A DNA stretch of 64,000 nucleotides. Origin: Biostraticola tofi. GTDB lineage: Bacteria > Pseudomonadota > Gammaproteobacteria > Enterobacterales > Enterobacteriaceae. Shown piece after piece: positions 29,333 through 40,036 of the stretch (positions are counted from its first letter, which is position 1; each line of letters opens with the position of its first letter). A program made the position numbers and the translations under genes. The stretch covers positions 1 to 64,000 of the forward strand of contig NZ_SMCR01000012.1 of NCBI RefSeq assembly GCF_004343195.1. The letters are read 5' to 3'. The notes under the pieces were generated by a model. That model searched no databases. It was not told where the DNA came from and saw only the letters and a list, made by a program, of their open reading frames with translations.

Positions 29333-31291
29333 ATGAGTTATCCCCACATCTACCCTGTTCCCGCTTCTATCGCCGAGCGTACGCTGTTGTCGGCAGAGCA
29401 TTATCGTCAGTTGTACAAGCAATCTGTCACCGAACCCGATTCTTTCTGGGGCGAGCATGGCAAGATCATTGACTGGATCGCGCCCTACAGATCCATCAAG
29501 AATACCTCCTTTGACCCGGGCCATGTTGATATCCGCTGGTTTGAAGATGGCACGCTCAACGTCTCTGCCAACTGTCTCGACCGGCATCTGGTTGAGCGAG
29601 GCAATCAGACCGCCATCATCTGGGAAGGTGATGACGGTCGCGAGAGCAAGACCGTCACCTACCGCGAACTGCACCAGGCGGTTTGCCGCTTTGCCAATGT
29701 GCTCAAGACACACGGCATCGGTAAAGGCGATGTGGTAGCGATTTATATGCCCATGGTGCCGGAAGCGGCAGTCGCCATGCTTGCCTGCGCCCGTATCGGC
29801 GCCATTCATTCGGTTATTTTCGGCGGTTTTTCTCCGGAGGCCATTGCCGGTCGCATTATCGATTCCAGCGCCAAACTGGTGGTTACCGCCGATGAAGGCG
29901 TGCGCGCCGGCCGCAAAATCCCACTGAAGAAAAACATTGACGATGCGCTGAAGAACCCGGGCGTCAGCACTATCACCGGCGTGATTGTTTTCAAGCGCAC
30001 CGGCAAGGATATCGACTGGACCCCCGACCGCGATACCTGGTGGCATGATGCCATCGTGGGCGTGAGCGATAGCTGTCCGCCGGAGGAAATGCAGGCCGAG
30101 GACCCGCTGTTTATCCTCTACACCTCCGGTTCAACCGGCAAACCCAAGGGAGTACTGCATACCAGCGGCGGCTACCTGGTGTATGCCGCCTTAACCTTTA
30201 AATATGTGTTTGACTACCATCCCGGCGATATCTACTGGTGTACCGCCGATGTCGGCTGGGTAACCGGCCATAGCTACCTGCTATACGGACCGCTGGCCTG
30301 CGGCGCTATCACACTGATGTTCGAAGGGGTACCCAACTGGCCGGATGCACGCCGCATGGCCCAGGTAGTGGACAAGCATCAGGTCAATATTCTCTACACC
30401 GCCCCTACCGCCATTCGCGCCCTGATGGCCGAAGGCGACAAAGCCATTGAAGGTACCCACCGCCAGTCGCTGCGGATCCTGGGGTCGGTCGGCGAGCCAA
30501 TCAACCCGGAAGCCTGGGAATGGTACTACCATAAAATCGGCAATTCAAACTGCCCGGTGATGGATACCTGGTGGCAAACCGAGACCGGCGGATTCATGAT
30601 TACCCCGCTCCCCGGCGCGGTAGATCTTAAACCCGGCTCGGCCTCGTTGCCCTTCTTCGGCGTACAGCCGGCGCTGGTAGACAATACCGGCACGGTGCTG
30701 GAAGGTGCTACCGAAGGCAATCTGGTGATTACCGATTCATGGCCCGGTCAGGCACGTACCCTGTATGGCGATCATGAGCGCTTTGAGCAGACCTATTTTT
30801 CAACCTTCAAAGGGATGTATTTCAGTGGTGACGGTGCCCGACGGGATGAAGATGACTATTACTGGATAACGGGCCGGGTTGATGATGTGCTTAATGTGTC
30901 CGGCCACCGCCTGGGAACAGCTGAAATAGAATCAGCCCTGGTTTCTCATCCCAAAATCGCTGAGGCGGCGGTCGTCGGTATTCCACATAATATCAAAGGC
31001 CAGGCGATCTACGCCTATATCACCCTTAACCACGGAGAGATGCCAACCCCTGAGCTTTACAGCGAAGTACGCAGTTGGGTACGGAAGGAAATAGGCTCGA
31101 TTGCCACGCCGGACATCCTGCACTGGACCGATTCCTTACCCAAGACACGCTCCGGCAAGATCATGCGGCGCATCCTGCGAAAAATCGCCGCTGGCGATAC
31201 CAGTAACTTTGGCGATACTTCTACGCTGGCCGATCCCGGTGTGGTGGAAAAGCTACTGGAAGAGAAACAATCAATGAACGTACCCTCATAA
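29333..31291 (+). CDS. acs: Acetyl-CoA synthetase
   Basis: Acs activates acetate to acetyl-CoA via acetyl-AMP for scavenging low acetate. The 652-residue product has the AMP-binding P-loop [11 protein letters not shown] and the C-terminal hinge. The catalytic, acetylation-regulated Lys609 lies in TRSGKIMRR, the same number as in E. coli and Salmonella. It starts the acs-yjcH-actP operon. Confidence 0.98.
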   Translation: MSYPHIYPVPASIAERTLLSAEHYRQLYKQSVTEPDSFWGEHGKIIDWIAPYRSIKNTSFDPGHVDIRWFEDGTLNVSANCLDRHLVERGNQTAIIWEGDDGRESKTVTYRELHQAVCRFANVLKTHGIGKGDVVAIYMPMVPEAAVAMLACARIGAIHSVIFGGFSPEAIAGRIIDSSAKLVVTADEGVRAGRKIPLKKNIDDALKNPGVSTITGVIVFKRTGKDIDWTPDRDTWWHDAIVGVSDSCPPEEMQAEDPLFILYTSGSTGKPKGVLHTSGGYLVYAALTFKYVFDYHPGDIYWCTADVGWVTGHSYLLYGPLACGAITLMFEGVPNWPDARRMAQVVDKHQVNILYTAPTAIRALMAEGDKAIEGTHRQSLRILGSVGEPINPEAWEWYYHKIGNSNCPVMDTWWQTETGGFMITPLPGAVDLKPGSASLPFFGVQPALVDNTGTVLEGATEGNLVITDSWPGQARTLYGDHERFEQTYFSTFKGMYFSGDGARRDEDDYYWITGRVDDVLNVSGHRLGTAEIESALVSHPKIAEAAVVGIPHNIKGQAIYAYITLNHGEMPTPELYSEVRSWVRKEIGSIATPDILHWTDSLPKTRSGKIMRRILRKIAAGDTSNFGDTSTLADPGVVEKLLEEKQSMNVPS

Positions 31292-31300
31292 CAATAATCC

Positions 31301-31318
31301 CGCCACCTTCGGGTGGCG
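31301..31318 (+). terminator. Hairpin between acs and yjcH
   Basis: CGCCACC TTCG GGTGGCG is a stable tetraloop hairpin without a T-tract. It may stabilise the acs mRNA 3' end or lower downstream expression rather than stop transcription. Confidence 0.5.
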
Positions 31319-31358
31319 CATTCCAATCATTACCTCTCACCCTACTGGAGAATCCCTG

Positions 31359-31676
31359 ATGAATGATCTCATTTATCAAAGGATAGCGAACAATCCTCTG
31401 TTCCATGAACTGGTGCGCAAGCGCCAGCGCTTCGCTCTGTTCCTATCGATGATTATGCTGGTGCTGTATTACGGATTCATTCTGCTTATCGCCTTCGCCC
31501 CCGGCTGGCTGGGTACGCCGATCCACGAGGGCACCAGCGTGACGCGCGGTATTCCCCTGGGTATTGGTTTGATAGTGGTGTCGTTTGTTCTGACCGGCGT
31601 TTATGTCATACGCGCCAACGGTGAATATGACCGCCTGACACAACAGCTCCTGCGCGAGGTGCAGCATAATGATTAA
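31359..31676 (+). CDS. yjcH: DUF485 inner-membrane protein YjcH
   Basis: The 105-residue protein has two predicted membrane helices (about 28-50 and 63-85), separated by a short loop. It belongs to the DUF485 family, always found beside actP and thought to help acetate uptake, though its exact role is not known. It overlaps actP by eight bases, so the two are translationally coupled. Confidence 0.93.
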   Translation: MNDLIYQRIANNPLFHELVRKRQRFALFLSMIMLVLYYGFILLIAFAPGWLGTPIHEGTSVTRGIPLGIGLIVVSFVLTGVYVIRANGEYDRLTQQLLREVQHND

Positions 31677-33327
31677 ACGTCACGCTTTCGTTTCAGTTCC
31701 GCTGCTGGCGGCTCCTTTCATGGTGCAGGCCCAGGCGGTAAGCGGCGCAGTTGAACGCCAGCCGCTGAACGTCCAGGCCATCATTCTGTTTGTGCTGTTC
31801 GTGGCCGGCACTCTCTATATTACCTACTGGGCATCCAAGCGTACCCGTTCGCGCAGCGACTACTACACCGCCGGCGGCAACATTACCGGTTTTCAAAATG
31901 GACTGGCGATATCAGGCGATTTTATGTCGGCGGCCTCTTTCCTCGGCATCTCGGCGCTGGTCTATACCTCCGGTTATGACGGGCTGATTTATTCGTTGGG
32001 CTTTCTGGTCGGCTGGCCGATTATCCTGTTCCTTATCGCAGAACGGTTGCGGAACCTGGGCCGCTATACTTTTGCCGATGTCGCCTCCTATCGGCTCAAG
32101 CAAAAACCAATCCGCACCCTGTCGGCCTGCGGCTCGCTGGTCGTGGTAGCACTGTATCTGATTGCCCAGATGGTGGGGGCCGGCAAGCTGATCCAGCTGC
32201 TGTTCGGTTTGAATTATCATGTGGCGGTTATCCTGGTCGGCATACTGATGGTGCTGTATGTGCTGTTCGGCGGCATGCTGGCCACTACCTGGGTACAGAT
32301 TATCAAGGCGGTGCTGCTGCTGGCGGGGGCGTCGTTCATGGCGCTGATGGTGATGAAAACCGTCAACTTCAGCTTCGACACCCTGTTTACTCAGGCGATG
32401 GCGGTGCACAGCAAGGGTCAGGCAATCATGCGCCCCGGAGGATTGGTATCAGACCCGATATCGGCCCTGTCGCTCGGTCTGGCACTGATGTTCGGCACCG
32501 CCGGCCTGCCGCACATCCTGATGCGTTTCTTTACCGTCAGCGATGCCAAGGAAGCGCGTAAAAGCGTGCTGTATGCTACCGGATTCATGGGTTATTTCTA
32601 TTTCCTGACCTTTATCATCGGTTTTGGCGCCATTCTGCTGGTGGGGGCTAATCCGGCATTCAAAGACAGCGCTGGCGCACTGCTGGGCGGCAACAATATG
32701 GCGGCGGTACACCTGGCTAACGCCGTCGGCGGCAACTTCTTCCTAGGGTTTATCTCAGCGGTAGCTTTTGCCACTATCCTGGCGGTCGTTGCCGGCCTGA
32801 CGCTGGCCGGCGCGTCCGCGGTATCCCATGACCTGTACGCCAGCGTTATCAAGGAAGGCAAAGCCACTGAGCGCGATGAACTCAAAGTATCGAAGATTAC
32901 CGTGGTGATATTGGGATTTGTTGCTATCGGCCTGGGCATCCTGTTCGAGAAGCAGAATATCGCCTTTATGGTGGGGCTCGCCTTCTCCATCGCCGCCAGC
33001 TGTAATTTCCCGATAATTCTGCTGTCGATGTACTGGTCGAAGCTGACCACCCGCGGGGCGATGATCGGCGGCTGGCTGGGTCTGGTGACCGCCGTGTCGC
33101 TGATGATCCTGGGGCCGACTATCTGGGTCCAGGTGCTGGGACATGCCGCACCGATTTATCCGTATGAATATCCGGCCCTGTTCTCAATGCTGGTCGCCTT
33201 CATCGGCACCTGGTTATTCTCGATTACCGACCACTCGGTGCAGGGACAAGAAGAGCGGAAACTGTTCTTCAATCAGTTTATTCGTTCACAGACTGGGGTA
33301 GGCATTTCCAAAAGCGTCAATCACTGA
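31669..33327 (+). CDS. actP: Acetate/glycolate:cation symporter
   Basis: The product is a 552-residue member of the sodium:solute symporter family, with a signal-like N-terminus ([20 protein letters not shown]) and about 13 membrane helices. It imports acetate and glycolate. The family signature is visible in [20 protein letters not shown] (about 64-83). Third gene of acs-yjcH-actP, so import and activation of acetate are co-expressed. Confidence 0.96.
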   Translation: MIKRHAFVSVPLLAAPFMVQAQAVSGAVERQPLNVQAIILFVLFVAGTLYITYWASKRTRSRSDYYTAGGNITGFQNGLAISGDFMSAASFLGISALVYTSGYDGLIYSLGFLVGWPIILFLIAERLRNLGRYTFADVASYRLKQKPIRTLSACGSLVVVALYLIAQMVGAGKLIQLLFGLNYHVAVILVGILMVLYVLFGGMLATTWVQIIKAVLLLAGASFMALMVMKTVNFSFDTLFTQAMAVHSKGQAIMRPGGLVSDPISALSLGLALMFGTAGLPHILMRFFTVSDAKEARKSVLYATGFMGYFYFLTFIIGFGAILLVGANPAFKDSAGALLGGNNMAAVHLANAVGGNFFLGFISAVAFATILAVVAGLTLAGASAVSHDLYASVIKEGKATERDELKVSKITVVILGFVAIGLGILFEKQNIAFMVGLAFSIAASCNFPIILLSMYWSKLTTRGAMIGGWLGLVTAVSLMILGPTIWVQVLGHAAPIYPYEYPALFSMLVAFIGTWLFSITDHSVQGQEERKLFFNQFIRSQTGVGISKSVNH

Positions 33328-33338
33328 CCTCTGACAAC

Positions 33339-33366
33339 CTTCAGCGGCGCCAAGGCGCCGCTGAAG
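33339..33366. terminator. Hairpin between convergent actP and yjcE-like gene
   Basis: CTTCAGCGGCGCC pairs perfectly with GGCGCCGCTGAAG around an AA loop. The very stable 13-bp stem is shared by two convergent genes. No T-tract on either side. Confidence 0.6.
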
Positions 33367-33376
33367 CCCGGCCGAT

Positions 33377-35023
33377 TTATTCGTGTTCGACCAATATCGC
33401 TTCCAGCAAGTCCAAATCCCGCAACAGCTTAACCAGCGTTTCATTGCTGATTTTCTGTTGGGCGCGCAGATGATAGTACTCACCTCTTTCGGCACGCAGC
33501 GCGTTCAGACGCATCCGCCGTTCCAGATCCTCGATAAGCCGCGCATTGCCCTGTTCATTGTTGCCGTCCGCCCGCCGTCGCAACGTGCCGATGACCCGGG
33601 AGCTGACTTCACTGAGCAGTTGGGTATCCAGGTTTTCATCTGCACTGCTGGCCAGTCGCTCTTCCATCTTCTGCAGACTGACGATGGCCACTTCGGCAGC
33701 AGCGGCCCGCGCCATGCGTTCCTCTTGGCGATGGTGAGCCTTGTCTGACACCTCAACGCCGCGCAGCAGCATCGGCAGGGCAATCACGCCGCAAATCAGC
33801 GAGAACAGTATGACGCCGGCGGCAATAAACACCAGCTGGTAGCGGGCCGGAAAAGCAGTGCCATTGCTGAGCAATAGCGGTATGGATAACACACCGGCCA
33901 AGGTGATAGCACCGCGGACGCCGGCAAACGACGCAATCAGAATTTCACGGGTCGAGTAATTGCCGAATACCAGCGGCCGTTTTTTCATAAAGCGCTGGCT
34001 GAATTTCTTCATCAGCCATAGCCAGCCAAAGCGCAGGATCATCAGCGCTGCGTAAATCACCACCACATCGGCAAACAGCATCCAGGTTTCGATGGTGGGA
34101 TCCAGCTCCGCCTGGGTGATGGAGGTCTCCAGGATGTCCGGGAACTGCAGCCCCAGCATGATAAACACCATGCCGTTAAACACGAACTCCAGCATCGCCC
34201 AGACGCTGTTGGCACGCAGCCGCATTGCCAGCGGCGCATTGCGGATAATGCCCGACTGGCCGATGGTCATACCAGAGGCTACCGCCGCCAGGATGCCAGA
34301 AACGCCAAGATGTTCGGCAATCAGATAGGCGGCAAACGGCAGCAGCAACAACAACATGGTCTGGGTTGCCGGGTCATCGCCGCTCCAGCGACTGATAAGA
34401 CGTAGCGATTTACTGTAGGTCCAGGTAACGGCGATCCCTGCCAACAGGCCGCCTACCGCAACCTTGATAAACTCGATAGATGCACCGCCGACGGTAAACA
34501 CCATGGTGCCCATCGCCACCGCAATAGCGAATTTCAGCGACACCAGGCCGGAGGCATCATTCATCAACGCCTCGCCCTGCAGGATGTCCATCAGCTTTTT
34601 AGGTATCCGCCCTTCGCCGACGATACCGGAGAGCGCAACCGCATCGGTTGGCGACAGCACTGCCGCCAGCGCCAGGGCCGCAACCAGCGGAATGCCCGGC
34701 ACCATCCAGTAAATCAGATAGCCGACGCCTACCACGGTAATCAATACCAGCACCAACGCCAGGGCCACAATCTCGCCGCCATTACGCAGGAACTCCCGCG
34801 CCGGCGTTTTCCAGCCATCGGCAAACAGCAGCGGCGGGATAAACAGCACCAGGAACAGCTCGGGGTTAAAATCCACATGCAGCCCGAATTGCGGCCAGGC
34901 CAGCAACGCCCCCAGGGCAATCTGCATTAATGGAAGAGGGATCTGAAACGGAAGAAGGCGCGTAACCACCCCTGACAAGGACACCATCAGAGTGAGGATA
35001 AGAATCGTAAAAAATATTTCCAT
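33377..35023 (-). CDS. yjcE: Na+/H+ antiporter, CPA1 family (YjcE)
   Basis: The product is a 548-residue cation:proton antiporter. It has about 12 helices, the CPA1 Asp motif LSPTDAVALSG and GEALMNDASGLV, followed by FAGVRGAITLAG. The cytoplasmic tail (about 410-548) is long and charged. It aligns with E. coli YjcE starting at MEIFFTIL. The chosen ATG at 35023 has AAGGA in front, and the longer frame from 35077 has no homology. The physiological ion is not established. Confidence 0.93.
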   Translation of the reverse strand: MEIFFTILILTLMVSLSGVVTRLLPFQIPLPLMQIALGALLAWPQFGLHVDFNPELFLVLFIPPLLFADGWKTPAREFLRNGGEIVALALVLVLITVVGVGYLIYWMVPGIPLVAALALAAVLSPTDAVALSGIVGEGRIPKKLMDILQGEALMNDASGLVSLKFAIAVAMGTMVFTVGGASIEFIKVAVGGLLAGIAVTWTYSKSLRLISRWSGDDPATQTMLLLLLPFAAYLIAEHLGVSGILAAVASGMTIGQSGIIRNAPLAMRLRANSVWAMLEFVFNGMVFIMLGLQFPDILETSITQAELDPTIETWMLFADVVVIYAALMILRFGWLWLMKKFSQRFMKKRPLVFGNYSTREILIASFAGVRGAITLAGVLSIPLLLSNGTAFPARYQLVFIAAGVILFSLICGVIALPMLLRGVEVSDKAHHRQEERMARAAAAEVAIVSLQKMEERLASSADENLDTQLLSEVSSRVIGTLRRRADGNNEQGNARLIEDLERRMRLNALRAERGEYYHLRAQQKISNETLVKLLRDLDLLEAILVEHE

Positions 35024-35324
35024 GCTTTCCTTAGTCTCTATCTTTACTTGAGTCATGATAGTAGAACATTCATCCACGCAGTGAAACCGCTTATCGCTGG
35101 GGTGAAAGCGATCGCCGGACCCGGCGGTAAGGTACCAGGCCTCATGGACGGAATTTCAAGTACGCACAGGAAATGACTGAAAAAGAAGGGAAATAAAACT
35201 ATCGAGTCGCTGACATAGATGTCGCATAAGTTGCCAAGACGGGGAGCATCACCGGTTCATTTGAGAACATTCCGCCCCACGCCTAACTGCGCATGGGGCC
35301 ATAGGGCATAAAGCGGGGCCGAGA
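35024..35324. other. Intergenic region upstream of yjcE
   Basis: No gene is seen in 301 bases. The imperfect inverted repeat CCCCAC ... ATGGGG (35275-35298) may mark the end of the ghxP transcript, but it lacks a T-tract. The yjcE promoter should lie in 35030-35120. Confidence 0.4.
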
Positions 35325-36692
35325 TCAGAGCGCCCAGCCGCCAGCATAGAACACCACCAACGCAACGGCGATAATGACGGTACCCAGATTCAATTTACGC
35401 CATTCCCCAGCACATATCCGGCCGATGACCAGGGTGCCGAAGCCCAGCATGATACCGGTGACAATGTTGCAGGTCAGTACGATAAACGTGGCGCAGACCA
35501 GCCCCGACATGGCATCGACAAAGTCGCTGAAATCGAGCTTGGAAACATTGCTGAGCATCAGCAGGCCAACATACATCAGCGCCGGGGCGGTGGCGTAGCC
35601 CGGCACCAGGTAAGACAGCGGAGACAGAAATAGCATCAGTAGGAACAAAATGCCGACCACGGTAGCGGTCAGTCCGGTTTTACCACCTGCAGCGGTGCCG
35701 GCCGCGGACTCAATATACACCGCCGCAGGCGCAGCACCCACCAACGATGAAAATATACTGCTCAGCGAGTCAGCGGTGAGCGCCTTACCGCCATTGATGA
35801 TCTGACCGTCTTTATCCAGCAGGTCGGCCTGGCCGGCAACGGCGCGAATGGTGCCAGTGGCATCAAAAACCGCCGTCATCACCAGGGCCAAAACGCTAGG
35901 CAAGACCATCGGCTGCAGCGCACCCATAATATCCAGATCGAACATCAGTGAATGGCCGTCGGCGTTGGTCAGTGACGGCATCGCAAACAGGCCGTGCCAG
36001 GCAACGGCAGGATCAAAAGCCAAGCCCACCAGGGAAATAACAATAATGACCAGCAGGATGCCGCCGGGAACCCGTCTTTTCTCCAGACCAAATATCGCCG
36101 CCAGGCCGACCAACGACATCATCACCCCAAAAGAGGTAAAATCACCCAGTGCAACCGGTAAGCCGTCCGCCGGATTCTTCACCACCAACCCAATACCGTT
36201 GGCCGCGACGATCAGCAGAAATAGCCCAATACCGATGCCGGCACCGTGAGCCACGCCCAGCGGCAGGTTGCGCAGGATCCAGGATCGTATTCCGGTGGCG
36301 GATATCAGGGTAAACAGCACCCCCATCAGAAATACCGCCCCCAAGGCCACCGGCACGCTTATCTGCTGGCCAATCACCAGGCTGAACGCGGTAAACGCGG
36401 TCAATGAGATAGCACAGCCGATTGCCAACGGCAGGTTGGCCCACAGCCCCATCAGCAGTGAACCGAAGGCAGCGACCAGGCAGGTGGCGACAAAAACGGT
36501 ATCGGCAGGAAAACCGGCCTTGCCCAGCATCGAGGGCACCACGATGACTGAGTACACCATCGCCAGGAAGGTCGTCAGGCCAGCCAAGATTTCCTGGCGA
36601 ACGCTGCTGCCGCGGGCGGAAATAGTGAAGAAAGCATCAAGCGAACCCGATTTCCTTACCGGCGGGTTAGATTGATGGGTGGAGCTAGACAT
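35325..36692 (-). CDS. ghxP: Guanine/hypoxanthine permease
   Basis: The product is a 455-residue member of the AzgA-type branch of the NCS2 nucleobase transporters. It has the usual 14 helices, with [20 protein letters not shown] at the N-terminus, [18 protein letters not shown] (family motif) and [21 protein letters not shown]. It is close to E. coli YjcD/GhxP, a high-affinity guanine/hypoxanthine:proton symporter. A PurR-like operator lies about 120 bases upstream. Same strand as yjcE but 300 bases apart. Confidence 0.94.
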   Translation of the reverse strand: MSSSTHQSNPPVRKSGSLDAFFTISARGSSVRQEILAGLTTFLAMVYSVIVVPSMLGKAGFPADTVFVATCLVAAFGSLLMGLWANLPLAIGCAISLTAFTAFSLVIGQQISVPVALGAVFLMGVLFTLISATGIRSWILRNLPLGVAHGAGIGIGLFLLIVAANGIGLVVKNPADGLPVALGDFTSFGVMMSLVGLAAIFGLEKRRVPGGILLVIIVISLVGLAFDPAVAWHGLFAMPSLTNADGHSLMFDLDIMGALQPMVLPSVLALVMTAVFDATGTIRAVAGQADLLDKDGQIINGGKALTADSLSSIFSSLVGAAPAAVYIESAAGTAAGGKTGLTATVVGILFLLMLFLSPLSYLVPGYATAPALMYVGLLMLSNVSKLDFSDFVDAMSGLVCATFIVLTCNIVTGIMLGFGTLVIGRICAGEWRKLNLGTVIIAVALVVFYAGGWAL

Positions 36693-36812
36693 AATAAATC
36701 CCCTGCAGATAACTTATAAATATTATCGGCGGCGCATCCCTGGCTCCGATGAAAAGTGGCAATCGTAGATGATTTTTAAAGCAGAAAGGCAGTCCCGCAA
36801 CGCTGCATAAAA

Positions 36813-36828
36813 AGGCAAGCGATTATCG
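36813..36828 (-). promoter_or_regulatory. Candidate PurR operator upstream of ghxP
   Basis: AGGCAAGCGATTATCG matches the PurR consensus ANGCAANCGNTTNCNT at all fixed positions except the last two. PurR control of purine permeases is established in E. coli, so the site is plausible in context. Confidence 0.4.
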
Positions 36829-36939
36829 GGCCAACCGCCGTAGCAGTTCAACTGTTAAAAACATCGATTGTTTGATTTAGGCCGTCATAGAGGCAATTAA
36901 GAGGTTACAGCGGCCAGATTGACCGGCCGGGAACGAAAA

Positions 36940-37596
36940 TCACTGCTGTTCACGCAGCCTGGCCCGCTGGTAGGCCGGCCGTTGCTGGATACGATGGATG
37001 AAGTCACCGATCGCCGGAAATCCCTCAATGCCGACCCGCGACGCCAGTGCTTCCAGCGGAAAGCTCATCTGGATATCAGCTGCGGTGAACTGGCCATCGG
37101 CAAACCAGTTATGCTGGCTTAAATGGTCTTCAATAAATTGCCTGTGCGTTTCCAATTGCTTATCCAGATACTCTTTCTGCACACCTTTACCGATGGCCGC
37201 GCCAATCGGACGCACCAGCAGCGGCACCGGTGGCTTGCCCAGCATACTGAATATCAGTTTCATCACCAGCGGCGGCATCAGTGATCCCTCGGCGTAATGC
37301 AACCAATAGCGGTAGACGACCCAATTTGGGCACTGGCTGTTTTCCGGACATAATAAATGTCCGACATCATAACGTTCTTCAAGGTAATCAATAATTGCCC
37401 CCGACTCCGCCAGTACCATATCGTTATCGCTGATAATCGGCGATTTTCCCAAAGGATGGACGCGCTTGAGCGATTCCGGCGCCAGCATCGATTTTTCCCG
37501 CTGGTAATACTTGACTTGGTAAGGCAATGAAAGCTCTTCCAATAGCCACAATATACGGTGTGAACGCGATTTATTAAGGTGATGGACGGTAATCAT
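36940..37596 (-). CDS. Glutathione S-transferase family protein
   Basis: The product is a 218-residue cytosolic GST-fold protein. Residues 1-80 form the thioredoxin-like domain (MITVHHLNKSRSHRILWLLE) with the glutathione-site motif LAESGAIIDYLEERY, followed by a helical C-domain with FTAADIQMSFPLEA. The N-terminal SRSHR sequence resembles bacterial GSTs of the yeast Gtt1 type. Substrate unknown. It is the first gene of the non-core stretch between ghxP and ssb, where E. coli carries soxRS. Confidence 0.9.
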   Translation of the reverse strand: MITVHHLNKSRSHRILWLLEELSLPYQVKYYQREKSMLAPESLKRVHPLGKSPIISDNDMVLAESGAIIDYLEERYDVGHLLCPENSQCPNWVVYRYWLHYAEGSLMPPLVMKLIFSMLGKPPVPLLVRPIGAAIGKGVQKEYLDKQLETHRQFIEDHLSQHNWFADGQFTAADIQMSFPLEALASRVGIEGFPAIGDFIHRIQQRPAYQRARLREQQ

Positions 37597-37913
37597 CGGC
37601 GGTTCCTTTTAATGAAGTCACTGTCCTTACTGTAGTCCAGGCAACGATACTTAGGAGCAATGTCTCACTGAAAGGCCGGCATTAGCTTAAGCGCTGTTAC
37701 GACTCGCGATGAAAAACCGGTGAGCGCCATGGTGCTCGGCTGGTTAACTGATATCATCTCCGATAACGGCTGATAAAGTGGCTATCGTGGCGCGACTTAT
37801 CCCGGTTGCCCGAGATTTTGCATTTAATCCGGGACATGATCGGGGCTGCAGCTTTTTCTTCAGCGCAGTTATCAAGGGGCAAATCGTCATAAGACCCATA
37901 GGCAGAGGAAATC
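37597..37913. other. Intergenic region between GST gene and crcB
   Basis: The 317 bases include GAGC GCCATGGT GCTC (37726-37741) and a later GGCTGATAAAGTGGC (about 37769-37783), which vaguely recall parts of a fluoride riboswitch. The conserved core is not convincingly present. A second stem CCCGG ... CCGGG spans 37799-37835. No gene is seen. Confidence 0.3.
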
Positions 37914-38291
37914 ATGACAAAATCATTATTGGCAGTCATTATTGGCGGCGCTGCAGGATGCGTAATCCGTTGGCTGCTGTCGATGCGGTTAAATGGATTA
38001 TTTCCGAACTTGCCGCCGGGGACCCTGCTGGTCAATCTGCTGGGTGGCTTCATTATCGGCATGGCCATGGCCTTTTTTGTCCGTCAGCCTCAGTTGGACC
38101 CGGCGCTGAAGCTGCTGATTACTACCGGTTTGTGTGGCGGGATGACCACCTTTTCCACATTCTCAGCCGAAGTGGTGACGCTGCTGCAGGCGGGCAATTA
38201 CCTCTGGGCCATCCTCTCGGTGATGGTGCACGTGGTCGGTTCACTGCTGATGACTATGGCGGGTTTCTTCGTCATGACGCTGCTGTTTTAG
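37914..38291 (+). CDS. crcB: Fluoride channel CrcB/Fluc
   Basis: The 125-residue four-helix membrane protein forms dual-topology dimers that export fluoride. Family motifs are GGAAGCVIRWLLS, PPGTLLVNLLGGFIIG (the Asn lines the pore) and TTGLCGGMTTFSTFSAE (the central Na+ site and phenylalanine box). The length is typical. An AGAGGAAATC precedes the ATG. Transcription is convergent with the carbamoyltransferase gene. Confidence 0.95.
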   Translation: MTKSLLAVIIGGAAGCVIRWLLSMRLNGLFPNLPPGTLLVNLLGGFIIGMAMAFFVRQPQLDPALKLLITTGLCGGMTTFSTFSAEVVTLLQAGNYLWAILSVMVHVVGSLLMTMAGFFVMTLLF

Positions 38292-38329
38292 CCCCCCATT
38301 TTCGGCCCGTTACGCTATGACATCCGACA

Positions 38330-40036
38330 TTAGCGCGTGACCAGTAAATCATTGATGACCAGGAAATCAAGATTGCTCTTTTCAAAGCAATACAGCGCAT
38401 CCTGCGGTGACATGACTATCGGCTCCTGATATTTGTTGAATGAGGTATTCAGAATGATGGGGATACCGGTAAGCCTGTAAAATGAAAGGATCAAATCATG
38501 AAACAACCCGTCTTTGGCGGTTACCGTCTGCAGGCGGCAGCTGCCGTCAATATGGCAAATTGCGGGTATCTGGCCGACTTTGTCCTCGCGCAGGGTGAAT
38601 ACCATATTCATATACGGGTATGAATCGTTTTTCTCGACCGTGGTCCAGTCGGCCAGATACTCCTGCAATATCGAACCGGCAAAGGGCCGAAATAGCTCCC
38701 TGAGCTTAAGGGAGGAATTGATTTTGTCCCTGACATCAATATATCGCGGTGAGGCGATAATGCTTCTTGCTCCCAGCGCTCGCGGGCCAAATTCCATTCT
38801 GCCGTCAAACACTCCGCCAATCTGGCCCCGTTCCAGCAACATCGCCACTGCCTGCCCCAGATGATGAGGCTTGTGCCAACTGTAGCCGCGTGCCGTCAGC
38901 CGGGGAATGATGCCGGTGGTAGTGAACGCCGGACCCAAGCGGGCTGAACGGTTTTGTTCCAGATTACGCTGGCACTGGCGGTGGATGAACGGACTCAGTG
39001 CGGCACCGATCGCTGAGCCCTGATTACCCGGCGCAACCGGGATATAGATACTTTTACACGATCCCGAGACCAGCAGTTTTCCATTAAACACCGAATTCAT
39101 GGCCCCGCCGCCGGTTAATATCACCGGCAATTGGGGAAAGTAGCTCCTGAAATGATCGATGATGCTTTTGAGACTTTTTTCGTAGCAATCCTGAAGGGCG
39201 TAGGCAATATTTTTATGTTTAGGCTCAAGGGGATCATTGTGTCGCCGCGCCATTCCCAAATATTGTAATGATTTATCGCTAAGCCAGGGTGAGTCAGTTG
39301 ACTCACCGTTATGAAAATTGAAAAAACGGGTATCAAGTTTGAGCCTGCCCCGGTTCACTTTTACTCGCCGGCGGAAATACTCATCCAGTATCGGATCATG
39401 TTGCCCAAAGGGGGCAAGCCCCATAACGCGATGCTCATCAAATATCGGCTTGAATCCCAAATGCTGAGTGACTGCGCCATAAAGATAATTGAGCGAATCC
39501 GGCATATGGGACCGGTTGAGCTTTATGAAACTGCCGTGTTGATAAAGATAAACCGAAAGAGAGGAGGATTCGCCTCTGCCATCAACCACAAAAACCACCG
39601 CTTCATCGTAGCCACTGGTTTTTGCCGCGTACTGTGCATGAGATAAATGGTGGTCGATAAACCTAATGACCGGCGCCGGATATCCCTGCCATAACCGGGT
39701 AATGACCCTGGTCACTTTATCATTAGACCGGGCGGCCATGCAGCGCCTGAGGATACGGTGAGATGTCGCGATATTCGGGCGGAAACAATTTTTCATTTCA
39801 CTGAAAATGCCCTCCCACAGGCCGCCCACATCATCCCAGTAATATATAATTTCATCGATATCTGATTTATCAATATTACAATACTTAAGTGAGTAATTAA
39901 CTGAGCTTGTCGGGAATACCCGTTGCCCCTTAACTCTTGTCAACCGTTCATGCTCAAGGGCGAAAAGTACTTCACCATCCTTAACCAAGGCAACGGCCGA
40001 GTCATGGCTGAATCCTGAAATACCCAGACAGATCAT
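38330..40036 (-). CDS. NodU/CmcH-family O-carbamoyltransferase
   Basis: The 568-residue enzyme should transfer a carbamoyl group from carbamoyl phosphate, via carbamoyl-AMP, to a hydroxyl. The N-terminal Kae1/HSP70-like domain starts ICLGISGFSHDSAVALV and has HHLSHAQYA (metal ligands) and VFVVDGRGESSS. The C-terminal YrdC-like half contains EFGPRALGARSIIASPR and ILNTSFN. Known members decorate Nod factors, antibiotics such as cephamycin, and polysaccharides. No acceptor pathway is visible beside it, so the substrate is unknown. The start is preceded by an AT-rich region. Confidence 0.92.
   Translation of the reverse strand: MICLGISGFSHDSAVALVKDGEVLFALEHERLTRVKGQRVFPTSSVNYSLKYCNIDKSDIDEIIYYWDDVGGLWEGIFSEMKNCFRPNIATSHRILRRCMAARSNDKVTRVITRLWQGYPAPVIRFIDHHLSHAQYAAKTSGYDEAVVFVVDGRGESSSLSVYLYQHGSFIKLNRSHMPDSLNYLYGAVTQHLGFKPIFDEHRVMGLAPFGQHDPILDEYFRRRVKVNRGRLKLDTRFFNFHNGESTDSPWLSDKSLQYLGMARRHNDPLEPKHKNIAYALQDCYEKSLKSIIDHFRSYFPQLPVILTGGGAMNSVFNGKLLVSGSCKSIYIPVAPGNQGSAIGAALSPFIHRQCQRNLEQNRSARLGPAFTTTGIIPRLTARGYSWHKPHHLGQAVAMLLERGQIGGVFDGRMEFGPRALGARSIIASPRYIDVRDKINSSLKLRELFRPFAGSILQEYLADWTTVEKNDSYPYMNMVFTLREDKVGQIPAICHIDGSCRLQTVTAKDGLFHDLILSFYRLTGIPIILNTSFNKYQEPIVMSPQDALYCFEKSNLDFLVINDLLVTR

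Noticed and set aside
37660-37913. Fluoride riboswitch upstream of crcB
   Set aside because: Parts of the pattern appear, but the conserved core and pseudoknot partners do not line up convincingly. A covariance-model search would decide.
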